From positions 146,842-210,841 of the forward strand of contig MU001512.1 in the NCBI GenBank assembly GCA_010093485.1: DNA of 64,000 nt. The letters are read 5' to 3'. Within the stretch, counting starts at the first letter, position 1. Each line of letters begins with the position of its first letter. The position numbers were made by a program, and so were the translations under genes. The stretch is from Karstenula rhodostoma CBS 690.94. Taxonomy: Eukaryota > Ascomycota > Dothideomycetes > Pleosporales > Didymosphaeriaceae. Below the pieces are notes generated by a model that ran no database searches, was not told the DNA's origin, and saw nothing but the letters and a program-made list of their open reading frames with translations. Below, one piece after another: positions 23,970 to 36,528 of the stretch.

Positions 23970-25947
23970 ATGTCGTACGTTGCAGACCTGACAGCGTCAA
24001 CCGCCCAGATCCAGGAGAGAACGTCGGCTGTGGGCATTCACCGTCGACAGCGCACTGCATGGCTGTGCCCATATACATACACAGCACCTACCTACCCGAC
24101 ATGCACCACCACGCCCGTCCTCGTCATACCCTCCCCGCCCTCGACGCCAGACGCACCATGCGACAAAACAGGTTGCCTGTTGTTTCGGGGCGTCTAGACC
24201 ACGAGGAGAGTTTCTGCCCATCGATCGCGCCAACCAAGCCCCGGGTTCGCTGCCTTAGGCTCTTGTCCCAAAGCTTGAGCTGAATGTAGTCCGACCCCTG
24301 TCGTGCCACCACACGTGCACCCGAGCCTGCACAACGCGTTTGAAGGTTTGAATGACAAGATCGTCATCTGACTCATCCTTCCACCAGTTCAAGAGGAGGA
24401 TGGACATGAAGGGACCATCTGCAGCAGAGGCCTAAGCTGTTGTCGCATCCGTACGCCCTCCAAACTGCTCGGACTTCAGCTCTTGGGCTATTATCCGCCA
24501 CACTACGCGCATCGCCCGAGTCTCTTTCACGTGGACTTTCCAGAGTTCTCATCGACTTCGTCGGTAACGTGATACATTTCCAACATATCGACGCCTCTCC
24601 GCTGTTGATAAACCTAGCTACGCGCTCACTACCGTCACAGCTACCACAAGCGAAGATTCCTGCTCCTCCTACTTCAGATATTACCCAGCAGCATCTCCAC
24701 TCCTAGCGCATTTTCGCTTGTCTTTTCTAGCCGCTCTCAACTCCTCTATCGTACCAATTGCACCTCCCACCACCACCAGACATAGGCAGTAAAAAGCAAT
24801 ACATCTGAATACCTGGATCGTTCATCTCTGCGACATCAGCCCCACAGCCTCTATCCAGCCAATCCAGATGGCGAATCTTTGGACGACGCAACCCGACGAT
24901 TTCATCTGTTCTACTATTCGCTCTAGGCCGTGCCATCGCTAGCGGAGCACGTAATGCAGCCATGCTATGCTGATTGACTGCATGCCGAACTATACAGTGC
25001 GGTATCTACGTCCTCAGCTACGTTGTCTGTCCCTCGGGAAGTACCCGGGCTTTAACTACGTACTCACAGGCAGACATTGCCGCTCGTCCTCGGAGGAGCA
25101 TTTAGTTCTTCTGCAATCTACCCACCTCAGGTTGCGTTTGTTGGTGGCCAGCATCATCTATCTACCTTCTTCGCCACGCCCTTCAGCGCATAGACTTCGT
25201 TGGTAACGCCATCCATCCCCGCCGTGAGTACCGTACTATCCGGCCTGGTTATGCGAGGTGTCTTAGCTAAACATTATATGTTTCATATACACCAGACTTC
25301 CTTATTACGCACGGGGTCTAGCGTTCCGACTTGCCTCTAGTAATAGTATTTCTATAGTAGCTTACGGAATGGGATTGTTCTCGTATATAACAAATATACC
25401 TATATACTTTTAAGTGACGATGGGACGCTAGTATATGATTTCTTCCCTACTAGCCTATGTCTTATTCTCCACTGTCACAGCCAGGTCCGCCATCCAAACG
25501 GGGCAATAGTATCTGCTTCAGATTCCTAGATACATCCCTAGTGTTATCAGCCTCCACATCTTCACACTCTTATTAAGCGGTTAAGCAAAAACAACCCGCA
25601 TCACTTCCCAAATACCCACTACCAGCGAAACAATCTACCCATACCATCCTAACCTAAAACCCCACACCACTAACCCTTCCCCACCCTTTTACATATACCT
25701 ACCAACTCACCCTCTCATCCCCCATCCCCACCAAACAATTCAAAAACCACCGCTCAAACAAACCCCAGCGATTAATCACAACCTACATACGCTTTATCTT
25801 CCACTCAACGACTGCCAGAACATATACCGCATTCAAGTCACGCAATGCTAGGTTGGTATACCGCGTTAACCTTCCCAGTATGATTAGTTGGCTGAAGACT
25901 GGGTGGGATGCATACTTCGAAACCGAGAAATGCTAACGAGGGTAAGA

Positions 25948-25970
25948 AAGGAAGGAAGGAAGGAAGGAAG
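25948..25970. repeat. (GGAA)n microsatellite
   Basis: Five to six tandem GGAA units in intergenic DNA. Confidence 0.9.
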
Positions 25971-26418
25971 AGGAGTACGCAACTCCTACATGCGATAGTG
26001 ATGGCGATGCATACCTCCCATGACCCTCGGCTCGTGGGTTCTAGACGTGCGCTATATCTGTCTGCACCGGGATGGATCTACCTCTGCGGGGGGAGATGTA
26101 CGTTTTATTTGGGAGGGAGGTGGTGTGCTTCTCTACATTACAGCTTTGTTGGAGAAGCGATGTGTCTTGCGGCTGTAGAGACATGTATGTGCTCTAGTAG
26201 TTGTGTAAGTAATGCGACCCCAAGTACCACCGATACTGCGTTTTCTCACCAGTGTCTTACTTTCGCGCACATGCACCCAGCATTATATCCGTCCAGCCTT
26301 TATTAATAACGACCAACGCACCTCGCACCCACCACCACAGCACGCACATCACACCTCAAAGAAACCCTCCATCGCAAAAAGAAATAACTGGTATCATTAA
26401 GCCATGACTCCCACCCGC

Positions 26419-28787
26419 CTACAAAACCAACACAGCAAAAACCCCCCCAACAACCGGCCTCGCACGGAAGTTAATCCCCGTCTGCTCTCCACTATCCGTA
26501 AGATACAAATCGCTAAACGGATTCGCACTAGCCGTCTCCCCAACCCACCGCGCATACTTCCCGATAAACATATCCCGCGTCTCCTCCGTCGCGACGGCAG
26601 CGCAGAAGATCTCCCAGTCGCCCTTGGTCCAGAAGGCGTTGCGCGTGTCGAGGTCGACGCCGTACGTGTGCGCGACGGTGAGGTAGAAGGCGGATTGGTC
26701 GTCGTAGATGTGCTGGGGGACGAGGTTGGTGGCGACGAGCTTGTCGTTGTAGAGATTGTAGAGGAGGCCGTGGGTGGTGCCGTTGTTGTAGTTGAGCGTC
26801 GAGTGGGGCGGGGACGCCGTGCTGTTGACGCCGAGGGCTTCCCACTTGGTGATGTAGTCTTGGGCGATGGAGGTGTAGTTGTCGGCGTCGGCGGGCTCGC
26901 CGACCAGGTTGGCGATCTCGGCGAAGGCGGCGATGCCGATGATGCCTTTGAGGCCGAGGTTGGTCTGGTTCGCGAGGTGGCCCGCGAAGTCGTCCGTGGA
27001 GAGTTGTTCCGAGGGGTAGAGGCTGTCTTCGACGAGGTACTCGACCCACTGCTTGAGGATAGGGTAGTGTTCTTTTAGGTAGTCGTTGTTGCCAGCCGTT
27101 TGAGCGTACTTCAGGACTGTTGGTAGTTAGTTAACATGTCGGCTAGTTCACTGGGATATTTATCGGTATCGCTACTTACCCATGATGATGTTGTTTCCGC
27201 ACTCTTCAACAGGCATGTGCTCATCAGCGCCGTCCGCGTGGCCCGTGGCATTAGGGTAGTGTGTCCCCAGGTCGTGAATAGCCCACTTATTGGGATAATG
27301 GCCGCTCTCCTGGTTCTCGAAATGCGGGTCCAGCATCAATTTGACGAGATCCGGGTTGGCGTAGTAGAAAAAGGGCGTAGCAGGGTATATCACATCTATC
27401 GTCTGTGTGTTGCCGTTGGAGGAAATTTCCTTCAGAAACAGGAAATGCCTGTCTTGGTTGCCTACCAGCTGAGTGGCTCCCATGGCCTGCCGCGCAGCAA
27501 GCGTTGTAAGAATAGCGTAGTCGTCACCGGCGGCGTCCTTCGAATCCTTATCGACCTGGTCGTCGAAGGCAGAGGTGAGCTCGTTCGACTTGTCGAAGTC
27601 CTTGTGGAAGAAGGACAGCGCAGCGGCATCATCGCTAAAGTAGCTTGTCCAAAGGGACGGCAGAATCTCGTCACCATCCTTTCCGAGGAACTGGATAGCT
27701 TCTTTCTGGTAAAGACCGATCGAGAAGAGGACAGAGGTTGCCTGCGCGCCACCCACCGTACCAAGATCGTTGGCGTAGCCAAACACGGGCCAGTCCGAGT
27801 TGATGGCGCGGTAGTTGGTGTCTTTGGTGTTGGCAAGTTTTCCATTAGAGGCGAAAGCACGGCGCACGTTCTTGTCCGAACCAGACTGGTAGGTCAACCC
27901 ATCCTGGGTATCAGTTGTGTAGTACTGCGGACTCTTAGCGAAAAACCTTCAGTCTTTGGATGAATCCACTGACCACGTTACCCCACTCAGCTCGGTCGTT
28001 CACCTCATTAAAAGGCTGCTGGTCTTGCTTCCAAAGCTTGTGGTAAGAAAGGTCGTCCGTTGTATCATACTCCCAGTGTGCCACCGCATTGAGGTCACCC
28101 GAAATCCACTCTACTCCAAATTAGTACATGTTTCAAACACAGTACCACAACGACCACCAGTTCCCGTACAGTCGGTAGAGCGTGGCGCGTCCTCAAGTAG
28201 CCCACTGTACGAAACCTGGTAGCCGGGTTACTTCGCGGTGACCACATACCGGCTGAGATGTCAGTGTACAGCTGCACATCGTGATCAGAGCCGTCTTTGG
28301 ACGCGATCTCGACGTTCAGGTACGAGGCAATCAGAGACTGGCGCTGGAAGTCCTTCGGAGTGAGTGGCGAGATGAAGCTAGCCTTGATTGTCACCTTGTC
28401 GTCAACGTCGATGGTGAAGATGCTCTTGGAGCTGGTGTACTCGTAGGCGGTCTGATTCGCAAGGTCGCTGCCAACTTCTGGGGCACCAAGCCAGGTGAAG
28501 GTCTTGTTGTCCACGCGGATGAGTCCGGTCCATGCCAAAACCTGACCCCTACGCATTGTTAGGTCGAAACTCATGGGAAAAAAAAAACCAACGTACGTGT
28601 AGAACGTAGGCCACTGTCCCGGAAGATATCCTCCATTGCCGCCATTCTTTCCAGCAGGGAACCAGGTGCTGAGGTACGGACTCTTGACAGCCAAAGGGAG
28701 AGACGGAGGGCGCGTCGGGCTGAAAGTTGACTGGCCGGCGGCGAGGCTGGCGAGCCCGCCCAGGATGCTCAACGATGAGAAACGCAT
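26419..28787 (-). CDS. gtaA: Secreted glutaminase GtaA-type protein
   Basis: Member of the fungal glutaminase A family (DUF5127/DUF4965/DUF1793 architecture), which hydrolyses extracellular glutamine to glutamate and ammonia in characterised members. Five exons (28597-28787, 28250-28548, 27974-28110, 27180-27924, 26419-27116), with introns of 48, 139, 49 and 63 nt, join in phase to 689 aa, the family's length. A signal peptide is clear (MRFSSLSILGGLASLAAGQ). Family blocks follow: 'RPPSLPLAVKSPYLSTW', 'GYLPGQWPTF', 'AWTGLIRVD', 'DDLSYHKLWKQDQQPF', 'CGNNIIM', 'LGLKGIIGIAAFAEI', 'DDQSAFYLTVAHTYGV', and the end 'RPVVGGVFAVLVL'. Many N-glycosylation sequons fit secretion. Substrate cannot be proven from sequence, because some homologues are uncharacterised. 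Confidence 0.9.
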
Positions 28788-30106
28788 ACTCCCTAAAGAT
28801 GGACTACAACCCCAAGACCGGTGTTGAGCAGGCGGATGGACGTCTCATCCGTAGCAGGGAGCGATGCATTAAATAAGGGTAGTATAGCGTGCGGAGACTG
28901 CTTGCCTGACCGACTAGTGCAAGGCGGGAGGAAGGTGGAAAACGGGGCCACATGACTATTCTTGGACAGTGACAACCTACGTGGTCAGGACGAGAATAAT
29001 AGTAAAATCGAGCTAGCCGCAGCCAGCGGTAGGCGAAGTGTGTAGAGATGCTTGCGACACGGGGTACGACAGGATAATCGATCCTACTCGGCGGATCCAC
29101 TGCCTCCAAGAGCAGTGCAGCCTTTCACCGAGGTTGTAGCACCATGGCGTAGAGCGGTATAGCGGTACCTGCACATTCGTGAACGTTTGACCTAACATTA
29201 AAGGCTCCTGTACATATAAGCGCTACCGGCAATAGGAAGCAGGTCTGCTGCACGCCAGTGACATCCAGGTAACAGAGACCAGGGGTGCAGGGATCGACTA
29301 CAAGCCGAATTCGAGCACGCAGTGCACCTCGCTCTGTCGTCGACATCCCGACCGTGTAGACATTCGCAACACGCAGCTCTTCAACACCCCGACACCCAAG
29401 ACTCATTCCTTCCCTGAAACAAGCAAATCTCGCAACCTCCTCCTGGGGGCCAAACCACCCCAAACGGCGCCACGCCCATAGCCGCCCCGATCTACACCCC
29501 TAGTCCCGAAACGCCTAGCCCGCCCCGCCTCCTCCCGCACCCACCTTCAGGACCCCAACACAGCCTCACATGCCTCGCCCCCTCCCAAAGGCAGGCGCTC
29601 ATAATCAATTTTCGGATACCCGGAAACCGCAGCATACCCTCCTGAGCCTGACGGTATTGGCGAAGGATCGCTCGCCATGTGATATGCACGCTGCGGCTGT
29701 CGATCTCTCCACATACTTACTCGCGCTTCCCACCACATGCACTATCTATTCCAATCCAACCCCGGTCAGCCCGTCCTACCCTCCAGCGGTGCAACACCGA
29801 AAAAAAATTGAAAATTGAAAACAGGAGTGTGATGTGATCAGTAGGTAGGTGTAGTTCTTGTGTCCCACCAACCTAGTCCAGCTCCTACCCATGCCGAACA
29901 TACCACACCCCCCTAACCAAATGCCAAAAGAAGTTGCATAGAAGAGGAAGGAGCGTCATGACAAAAGCAATCTAATATACCTACCTGCAGGACATACATA
30001 GCGCTATGCTGCAAACGCGATGAGATGCGGGCGGTGGGATCTGCGGCAGGGGTGGGTAGATACATGCAGGTGGATGAGTGAGTGGAGGGGGGAGGGGAAG
30101 GGTAGC

Positions 30107-30129
30107 GTGCGGGTGCGGGTGCGGGTGCG
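30107..30129. repeat. (GTGCGG)n microsatellite
   Basis: About four tandem hexamers in intergenic DNA. Confidence 0.85.
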
Positions 30130-30166
30130 TTGCCAACAGTAGACAGAGGATGGGGACTGTTCGTAA

Positions 30167-30188
30167 GTGGTGGTGGTGGTGGTGGTGG
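30167..30188. repeat. (GGT)n microsatellite
   Basis: Seven tandem GGT triplets in intergenic DNA. Confidence 0.9.
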
Positions 30189-30700
30189 ACGGCAACAACG
30201 GGATAGCACTTCACTCGCCAAGCCGACCAACGATGGAAAATTCATCACCATAATCATATTCGATCGTACAAAGTACTGCAACGCTTACAACCAGCATGGA
30301 TAGCAACAACTACGCAAAACCAAACCCCGTGGCACACGCAACGCGCTGGTTTTTGCTCCACCGGAAACGCCTGACCAGTCAGTGCACAACCCGATGCCGA
30401 TACCCAACGCCATGAACGGGAGATGCGCCATGCTTGGAGTACAGTGTCGTGTAGATCAGCTGCAGAAGAGACGGGAGCGGGGTATCCATGAACCGAAACC
30501 GAAACCAGAAAAACGACGAAAGGACTGAGCAGAACAATACAGGACCAATGGAAAAAATCGAAAACAGGAAAAAGGGTAACGCAGTGGGTATCGAACCAAT
30601 CGGACGGACTCCCTGCCGGCCTGTGCGTGTCTCGCCGGAGACAGTGTAGTGTAGTTTGGGGTGGTACATTCCACCACGAGTCTTCAGACTGTTGCCAGGT

Positions 30701-32294
30701 TCACGAGTTTGCAAGCCATGGTCTAGACGTCTCTTCATACAGTTCCGCGCAGCCGGCCAGCCAGGGGCATTCGAGGATGTCGTGGACGGTCCACCGCTTG
30801 TCAGCGTCTAGGGTCAGGCAGCCGGTGACCAAGGCAATCGCATCTTCGGCGTCACTCTCCTGGAGTGCATTTGAGGCCCGCAGAAGATCGAGATCATACT
30901 CGCCGTTCTGGATCCTGATGGCTGTCCTGGCATCGAAGCCTTCGTTGAACGGCAGATATCCCGTCAGGAGCGCGTACACAACTACCCCGAAGGCCCAGAT
31001 ATCTGCAGCCGGAGAGAATATAGAACCATTGGCAGTGAACAGCTCAGGAGCAGCGTACGGCAGACTGCCCACAATGCATGTGCTCGTGCCAGAAGGCCCG
31101 ATGTTGAAGTTTTTACCAACAGACTGCGGTTCAGGGCAGTCACGCTGGTCGCTGACGATGAAATCCGCCATGCCGAAGTCGCACAGCAGCACATCACCGC
31201 CGTCGATATCAGCCCGCGGCCCAGTCATGTCGAGTAGGCAGTTTTCCAACTTGAGGTCGCGGTGCACGACTTGGACGTCATTGTGGAGGTAGCGTACGGC
31301 CGACGCGATCTGATAGGTGTAGCGCTTCGCCAGTTTCTGAGCCAGCCCTTTTTTCTTGTTCTTGCGCATGTCGCGTACCAGGTCGTAGAGCGTGCCGCCC
31401 TTGTTCAGCTTTGTGATGCAAAAGGTCGCAAAGTCGGTCGTGTACACCCGCATAAGAGGGAGTACATACGGGTGTCGTAGGAACCGCCAGATTTCCACCT
31501 CGTGGTCGAATTGGGTCTGGATCTGGTCGTTCTCGAGCTCGTCCTTGTCTTCGACCTGCTTGCGAACAATCTTTACCGCATTGGTAACTCTTTTGCCGTT
31601 TTCAAAGCTCATGACCTCCTTCACAAAGCTGAACCCGCCCCAACCGATTTGTTTTCCGATGATGTACTCGCCATCGTAGCCGATCCCTTGGCCTTCGTCG
31701 TCTGGCTGCGGAGGCTTGAGTGGGCCATGGGTCTTGTAGCTGGCCAAGAAGGATGCGGCCGGTGACATGGACGACAACGAGCGGCCAGCGCGGGTCGAAG
31801 AGCGGCGGCTTCCTCGTCGAAGAATACTGTCGCCTTCCCCCACTTGATAGCTCTTGGAACGACCTGGCGGACTGCGCCTCTTTTTCTCGCCAATCTGGAA
31901 TCCAATCGGGGAGCCGGTGGGCAGGGGAGAGAGCGTATACTCGGAGGGCTCATCTCGAGGCGTGTGCACTTCGTCCAACGGCGATGCTGTCGTCTCCGAG
32001 GTCAGGGATGCTACATTGTCGTTGTACTCTCGGTCTGCAGCAAGTTCATCGACGGTGGTCTGGAGGAGAGGGTATCTTGAAGCGTTCTTCTGCTGCTGGG
32101 GACGCCTTTCATGACGCATCTGCATTTCCAAGTACCCGTGCTCGTTGGAGCCATTGGTCTCGAAACTGCGTGGCGCCGTGTTCGACTTGGGCAGGGGGAC
32201 TTCAATCGCATGGCGGTTACCGCTGTCGAGGATGACCTCCTTGTTGAAGGTGATGGATTTCGCTCGTCGTCTGAATTTCTGCTCGATGTCTTCT

Positions 32295-32330
<36 letters not shown>

Positions 32331-32584
32331 ACAGCGACGGCGGGGTCTTGGTGCGCGTACGGGGCGCGGGCATTCCTGGTGTGACCGTCGCGCCTTATGG
32401 GAATGGCCTGAGCATGATGGCGGCCGTCGGCATCGGCGAAGTCTGCCGACAGTTGCAATTCAGCATCGCCGTACTGGTGGGTATCGCGCCGGATAGACGC
32501 GAAGGTGGAGGGGACGTGCTTGGGCGTCGAGGTATCGATTCTAAGCTTCTGGAAACTATGTGAGGATCCCGTACTGGGGGCCAT
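30701..32584 (-). CDS. Fungal Ser/Thr protein kinase with long disordered N-terminus
   Basis: Single exon, 627 aa from the ATG at 32584. The frame stays open upstream to about 33013, but that part reads like leader sequence (Pro/His/Ser-rich, no conserved block), so I start at MAPSTG. Residues 1 to about 300 are disordered, with a ten-Ser run, 'RRRSSTRAGRS'-type basic patches and many likely phosphosites. The kinase domain covers about 300-615. It has a Gly loop 'IGKQIGWGGFSFVKEV', catalytic Lys in 'NAVKIVRKQ', catalytic loop 'VVHRDLKLENCLLD', metal-binding 'LLCDFGMADF', and an APE-type motif in 'GSLPYAAPELF'. All catalytic residues are present, so it should be active. It resembles the CAMK-like and nutrient-signalling kinases of fungi. 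I cannot name the subfamily. Confidence 0.85.
32296..32327. repeat. (CTG)n microsatellite coding a Ser run
   Basis: About ten tandem triplets inside the kinase gene. On the coding (minus) strand they read as AGC and encode ten consecutive serines in the disordered N-terminal region. Confidence 0.9.
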
Positions 32585-33895
32585 GTAACCGGCAGACAGA
32601 GTCACTGTGGGAGCAGACCTCAGGTGTGCGCCGTGTATTAATATGCGGCACTCGTGGGGTGAGGCGGGCGGGCGGGAGGTAATGTGCGATGGTAATAGAA
32701 TGTGTCGCCCTGTGCGACTAGCGGAGATGCAGGTGCGAGGAGCGACGACGGGCTCGGCGACACTGGGCGCAAGGGATGAGTGAGGAGGTGGGTGGAGAGG
32801 CAAAGACAGTCGGCGCTGGTGGTGTTTTGCAAATGTTGAGTCGAGGCAGCAATGGTTGAGGTTCTTTGTCTGGGCGGGCGCAGAGGACGTTTTCACTACT
32901 AAGCGACACAAGCGACCCCACGCCGACCGGAAAGCGCCGGGGGGAGGGTTGGGAGGAAGGGTGCAAATGCAGCGGCACGTGAGCCACGGCCCACCATGAT
33001 TCGTCTCCTCCAACTAGCACAGCGGCCATGGCGGGCAGGCATTGGTAAGCTCGAGGGCGCTCGAGGGGCGCGGCGGCGAAGTACATGATAATAGATGATA
33101 AGCCTGGGGCGCGGCAGCAGCGGGCGCAGAGAGTGGGCATATAGGTAGGCTCACCACGCGCTGATTCGCGAGGCAGAGACTGGCGCGGGATGATTGCATT
33201 CATTGCATGCATGTGATAGTGGGGAGCATCAACCTCACTCGAGCGATGCTGCAGGGAAACTGCATCTCGCCTGGCCTCCGCTGCGGTGGAGCGAGTCGCG
33301 ACGAAACACGACACCGAGAAGGCTGGGGCCCGAGCAAATCACAGGCAGCATGGGAGCAGACCGGCGGACAAGCAGCGCCCGAGTCGTCGTCGGCTGGCCA
33401 TGACCTCACCGCCGTTGCTCCGCTCCGCAGCTCTCGTCGGGCGCGTTGGCGGACTCTGCTGCTCTACCGGGTAGCGCCAAGGACGACGAAACATGGCTTC
33501 ACAACACCGCCATGCTCGCACGCCAATTTCAGCGCAGCAGCGTCTGTGAGCCCCCAGCGGGAGCATGCGGCGGCGACGCTGTCCATGTCCATGTCGCTGT
33601 CGAGGGCGAGCCGTGAGGCGAGTGCGAGCCTGAGGGTGCGCCGTGAGCGAGCCTGTCCATGTGGGCGCGCCTGCTACTGTGTTGTGTACCCGCTCCCTGC
33701 CCGAAGCGGCATAGGCCCGCGTCTCTGTTGTCTCGCAGCACGACCGTCCGTGTCGTATCGCAGCAACCCTCATCCCATCATCCAAAGCCAGAGCTCGCAG
33801 CAGAATCGGCGTCGCTGCACCTCCCCCGAGCTCCCCCTCGCCGTTTTCCCGCCCCTTCCGCGAGCACTGGCTGCCCGGCTGCGACACTGCCCGCC
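32585..33895. other. Divergent promoter region, kinase (-) / VAC8 (+)
   Basis: 1.3 kb between two divergently transcribed start codons. It should contain both promoters and leaders. Overlapping open frames here on both strands are GC-driven and match no family. Confidence 0.55.
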
Positions 33896-35893
33896 ATGGG
33901 GCTGACCAGCTTTGCTTCGAAGCTCGTCGCGACCTGCTGCGGCGGTACGTTCCCCGCGCTGCCACCGCCTGCCATCGTGCCCCATCGCTAACCGCCCCTC
34001 TAGGACGCTCCAAAGACACCATCTATGATCCAGTCTTGGCCGACAGCGAGCGGGAAGCTGTGGCCGACCTGCTGGGCTTCTTGGAAAACGTCAGTCCGCC
34101 AGTCGCTGCACCTGCCGCCCGTACTGACCCGCTGCAGCGAGCCGAGACCGATTTCTTCTCAGGAGCACCTCTGAACGCATTGAGTACGCTTGTATATTCG
34201 GACAACATTGATTTGCAAAGATCGGCGAGCTTGACCTTTGCCGAAATCACAGAAAGAGGTACCTACCTTTCTGCGCCCGCTGCCCCACGCCTGGCGCTAA
34301 CAACTGCATGCAGATGTCCGGGAAGTCGACCGCGAGACCCTCGAGCCCATCCTCTTCTTGCTCCAGAACCCAGACATTGAGGTACAGCGTGCCGCAAGCG
34401 CTGCGCTGGGCAACCTTGCCGTCAACAGTACGTTACTACACGCGCGTCTCCTGGACCTCTGCTGACTGCCACAGCGGAGAACAAGGTCGCCATCGTGGCG
34501 CTGGGGGGCCTAGCACCCTTGATCAAGCAGATGAACTCGCCCAACGTCGAGGTGCAATGCAACGCCGTCGGATGCATCACGAATCTCGCAACCCACGAGG
34601 ACAACAAGTCCAAGATCGCACGATCCGGTGCCCTCCAGCCGCTGACTAGACTCGCGAAATCAAAGGATATGCGCGTGCAACGTAATGCAACTGGCGCATT
34701 GCTCAACATGACGCATTCGGGTATGGAAGTCAAACAACTGTTGTGGTAGACGCTGACAATGTGAAGACGACAACAGACAGCAGCTGGTCAACGCAGGCGC
34801 CATCCCTGTTCTTGTTCAGCTCCTCAACTCCACAGATGTCGACGTACAATACTACTGCACCACTGCGCTCAGCAACATCGCTGTCGATGGCAGCAACCGC
34901 GCCAAACTCGCCCAGACTGAGGGACGCCTTGTCCAGTCCCTAGTCCATCTCATGGAATCGTCGTCACCGAAAGTCCAGTGCCAGGCAGCGTTGGCACTGC
35001 GAAATCTCGCCTCCGACGAACGCTACCAGCTCGACATCGTGCGCGCTCGAGGCCTGCCATCTCTTTTGCGATTATTGCAATCATCCTATCTTCCTCTTAT
35101 TCTCTCTGCAGTTGCATGCATACGTAACATATCCATCCACCCCGCTAACGAATCTCCCATCATCGATGCTGGCTTCCTTCGACCGCTCGTAGACCTGCTT
35201 GGCTCAACGGACAATGACGAGATCCAGTGTCACGCCATCTCCACCCTTCGCAACCTTGCTGCTAGCTCGGACAAGAACAAGCAACTTGTCCTCGAGGCCG
35301 GCGCCGTGCAAAAGTGCAAGCAGTTGGTGCTCAACGTCCGTCTCTCGGTCCAATCAGAAATGACGGCAGCCATTGCTGTGCTTGCCCTGAGCGAAGAACT
35401 GAAGCCGCATCTACTGAATCTCGGCGTTTTTGATGTCCTGATACCCCTTACGGAATCCGACAGTATCGAGGTTCAGGGAAACAGTGCTGCGGCATTGGGA
35501 AATCTATCGTCTAAAGGTAAGGCCCGAAGGAGTGGATTTTATGTCTCGTGCTGATTTGGAACAGTGGACGATTACACCATATTCATCCAAAACTGGACGC
35601 AACCCGAAGGCGGCATCCACGGATACCTCCGCCGCTTCCTCGCAAGCGGCGACCCGACGTTCCAACACATCGCTATCTGGACTTTGCTCCAACTCCTTGA
35701 ATCCGAAGACGACCGGTTACTCGAACTCATATCCAAGTCGAACGAGATTGTGCGCATGGTCACGGACATTTCCGAGCGCAGCATCGAATCGGACGAGGAG
35801 GACAACGAGGACGGCGAGGGCGAGGTCGTCGGCCTTGCACGCCGCTGTCTCGAAATCCTGGACAAGACGCCGAAAACCCTCATGGAGGGCTAA
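33896..35893 (+). CDS. VAC8: Vacuolar armadillo-repeat protein Vac8
   Basis: Lipid-anchored vacuole-membrane scaffold for vacuole inheritance, homotypic fusion, nucleus-vacuole junctions and selective autophagy in yeast. Six exons (33896-33944, 34004-34258, 34314-34427, 34475-34720, 34767-35516, 35565-35893), with short GT-AG introns in consistent phase, give 580 aa. Gly2 is available for N-myristoylation and Cys14-Cys15 for palmitoylation, as in yeast Vac8. From about residue 75 to 540 there are tandem armadillo repeats of the type '[20 protein letters not shown]', '[22 protein letters not shown]' and '[19 protein letters not shown]'. An acidic C-terminus follows ('[13 protein letters not shown]'). 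It shares the upstream 1.3 kb with the divergent kinase gene. Confidence 0.96.
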
Positions 35894-36528
35894 ATCTTTG
35901 AATCGCTCCATTATACCCATCTTCGATATCCCCATTTTTGACTCTCTTTGACGTTTAACTGATATGGTTTTTTCCTCTGTTGTTCCCATGCGCCGCTCGG
36001 TGCTTGGATTGACGGCGTTCTTGGTGCAGGTAATCGACATTCGTAGCGAGCATGGGCGGAGCTAGTTCTCTTTATTGTTTCGGCATACCAAGGTCTCATT
36101 GTATTTTGTCCGACAGGGGACGTTGTTGTCTCGCGAAGATTGTAATTGTTAGTTGGGATGATGCACAAGAAGCGCTCCGCATTTATTTGTGGATTGACGG
36201 GCAAAGTAGAATATGAATGATTTATGCAGCCTTTGAGGCTTTGGACGACAGGTCGGTCTGATAGTTTTGCTCATCGTGCCTGTTTGATAGAGTGGTTACT
36301 CGGTACAGTGTCGAACTCGACTTTGATGTGAAATTGGAATGATTCTGCATTCTTGTGAGAATTTCTGGTCACCAAACGCGCCAGTGAAATCCAGCTGCTG
36401 GCTCTACCCCTCGAGGCACGTTGACTCGAGGCAAGTGTAAGCGAGCCGATATCGATAAGAGCTAAACATTTTCTGGACAGCCAACTGGGAGTCAACATCA
36501 CGTTCGCAACATACGCCCAAACCACGCA
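35894..36528. other. Intergenic VAC8-RPC4
   Basis: 635 bp between two + strand genes. It should hold the VAC8 3'UTR and the RPC4 promoter. No gene or clear motif seen. Confidence 0.5.

Larger units (their letters stand above)
23568..26418. other. Long intergenic region, no gene recognised
   Basis: About 2.85 kb between the PalH start and the glutaminase stop, so it includes the PalH promoter. It has a short tandem repeat at 23944-23969, an AT-rich patch at about 25250-25440 with weak RIP-like character, and a GGAA repeat at 25948-25970. A minus-strand frame opening at 24961 (78 codons) was considered, but nothing supports it. Confidence 0.5.
28788..30700. other. Intergenic: glutaminase promoter, no gene recognised
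   Basis: 1.9 kb between the glutaminase start and the kinase stop (both minus strand). It contains a GTGCGG repeat at 30107-30129 and a GGT repeat at 30167-30188. A short frame at 29125-29463 on the minus strand has no family resemblance. Confidence 0.5.

Noticed and set aside
24727..24963. 78-codon minus-strand frame (MAALRAPLAMARPRA...)
   Set aside because: No family, no conserved splice partner. Not supported.
29125..29463. 112-codon minus-strand frame upstream of the glutaminase gene
   Set aside because: No domain, in a promoter region, no splice or family support.
30570..30660. tRNA-like B box (ggttcgatacc on the minus strand)
   Set aside because: No matching A box, acceptor stem or anticodon arm could be folded around it.
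32585..33013. N-terminal extension of the kinase frame to 770 codons
   Set aside because: The extra 143 codons are leader-like, with no conserved block. A good ATG (MAPSTG) lies at 32584.
33207..34022. 227-232-codon frames upstream of VAC8 on both strands
   Set aside because: High-GC promoter DNA with Arg/Ala/Pro-rich translations and no homology.
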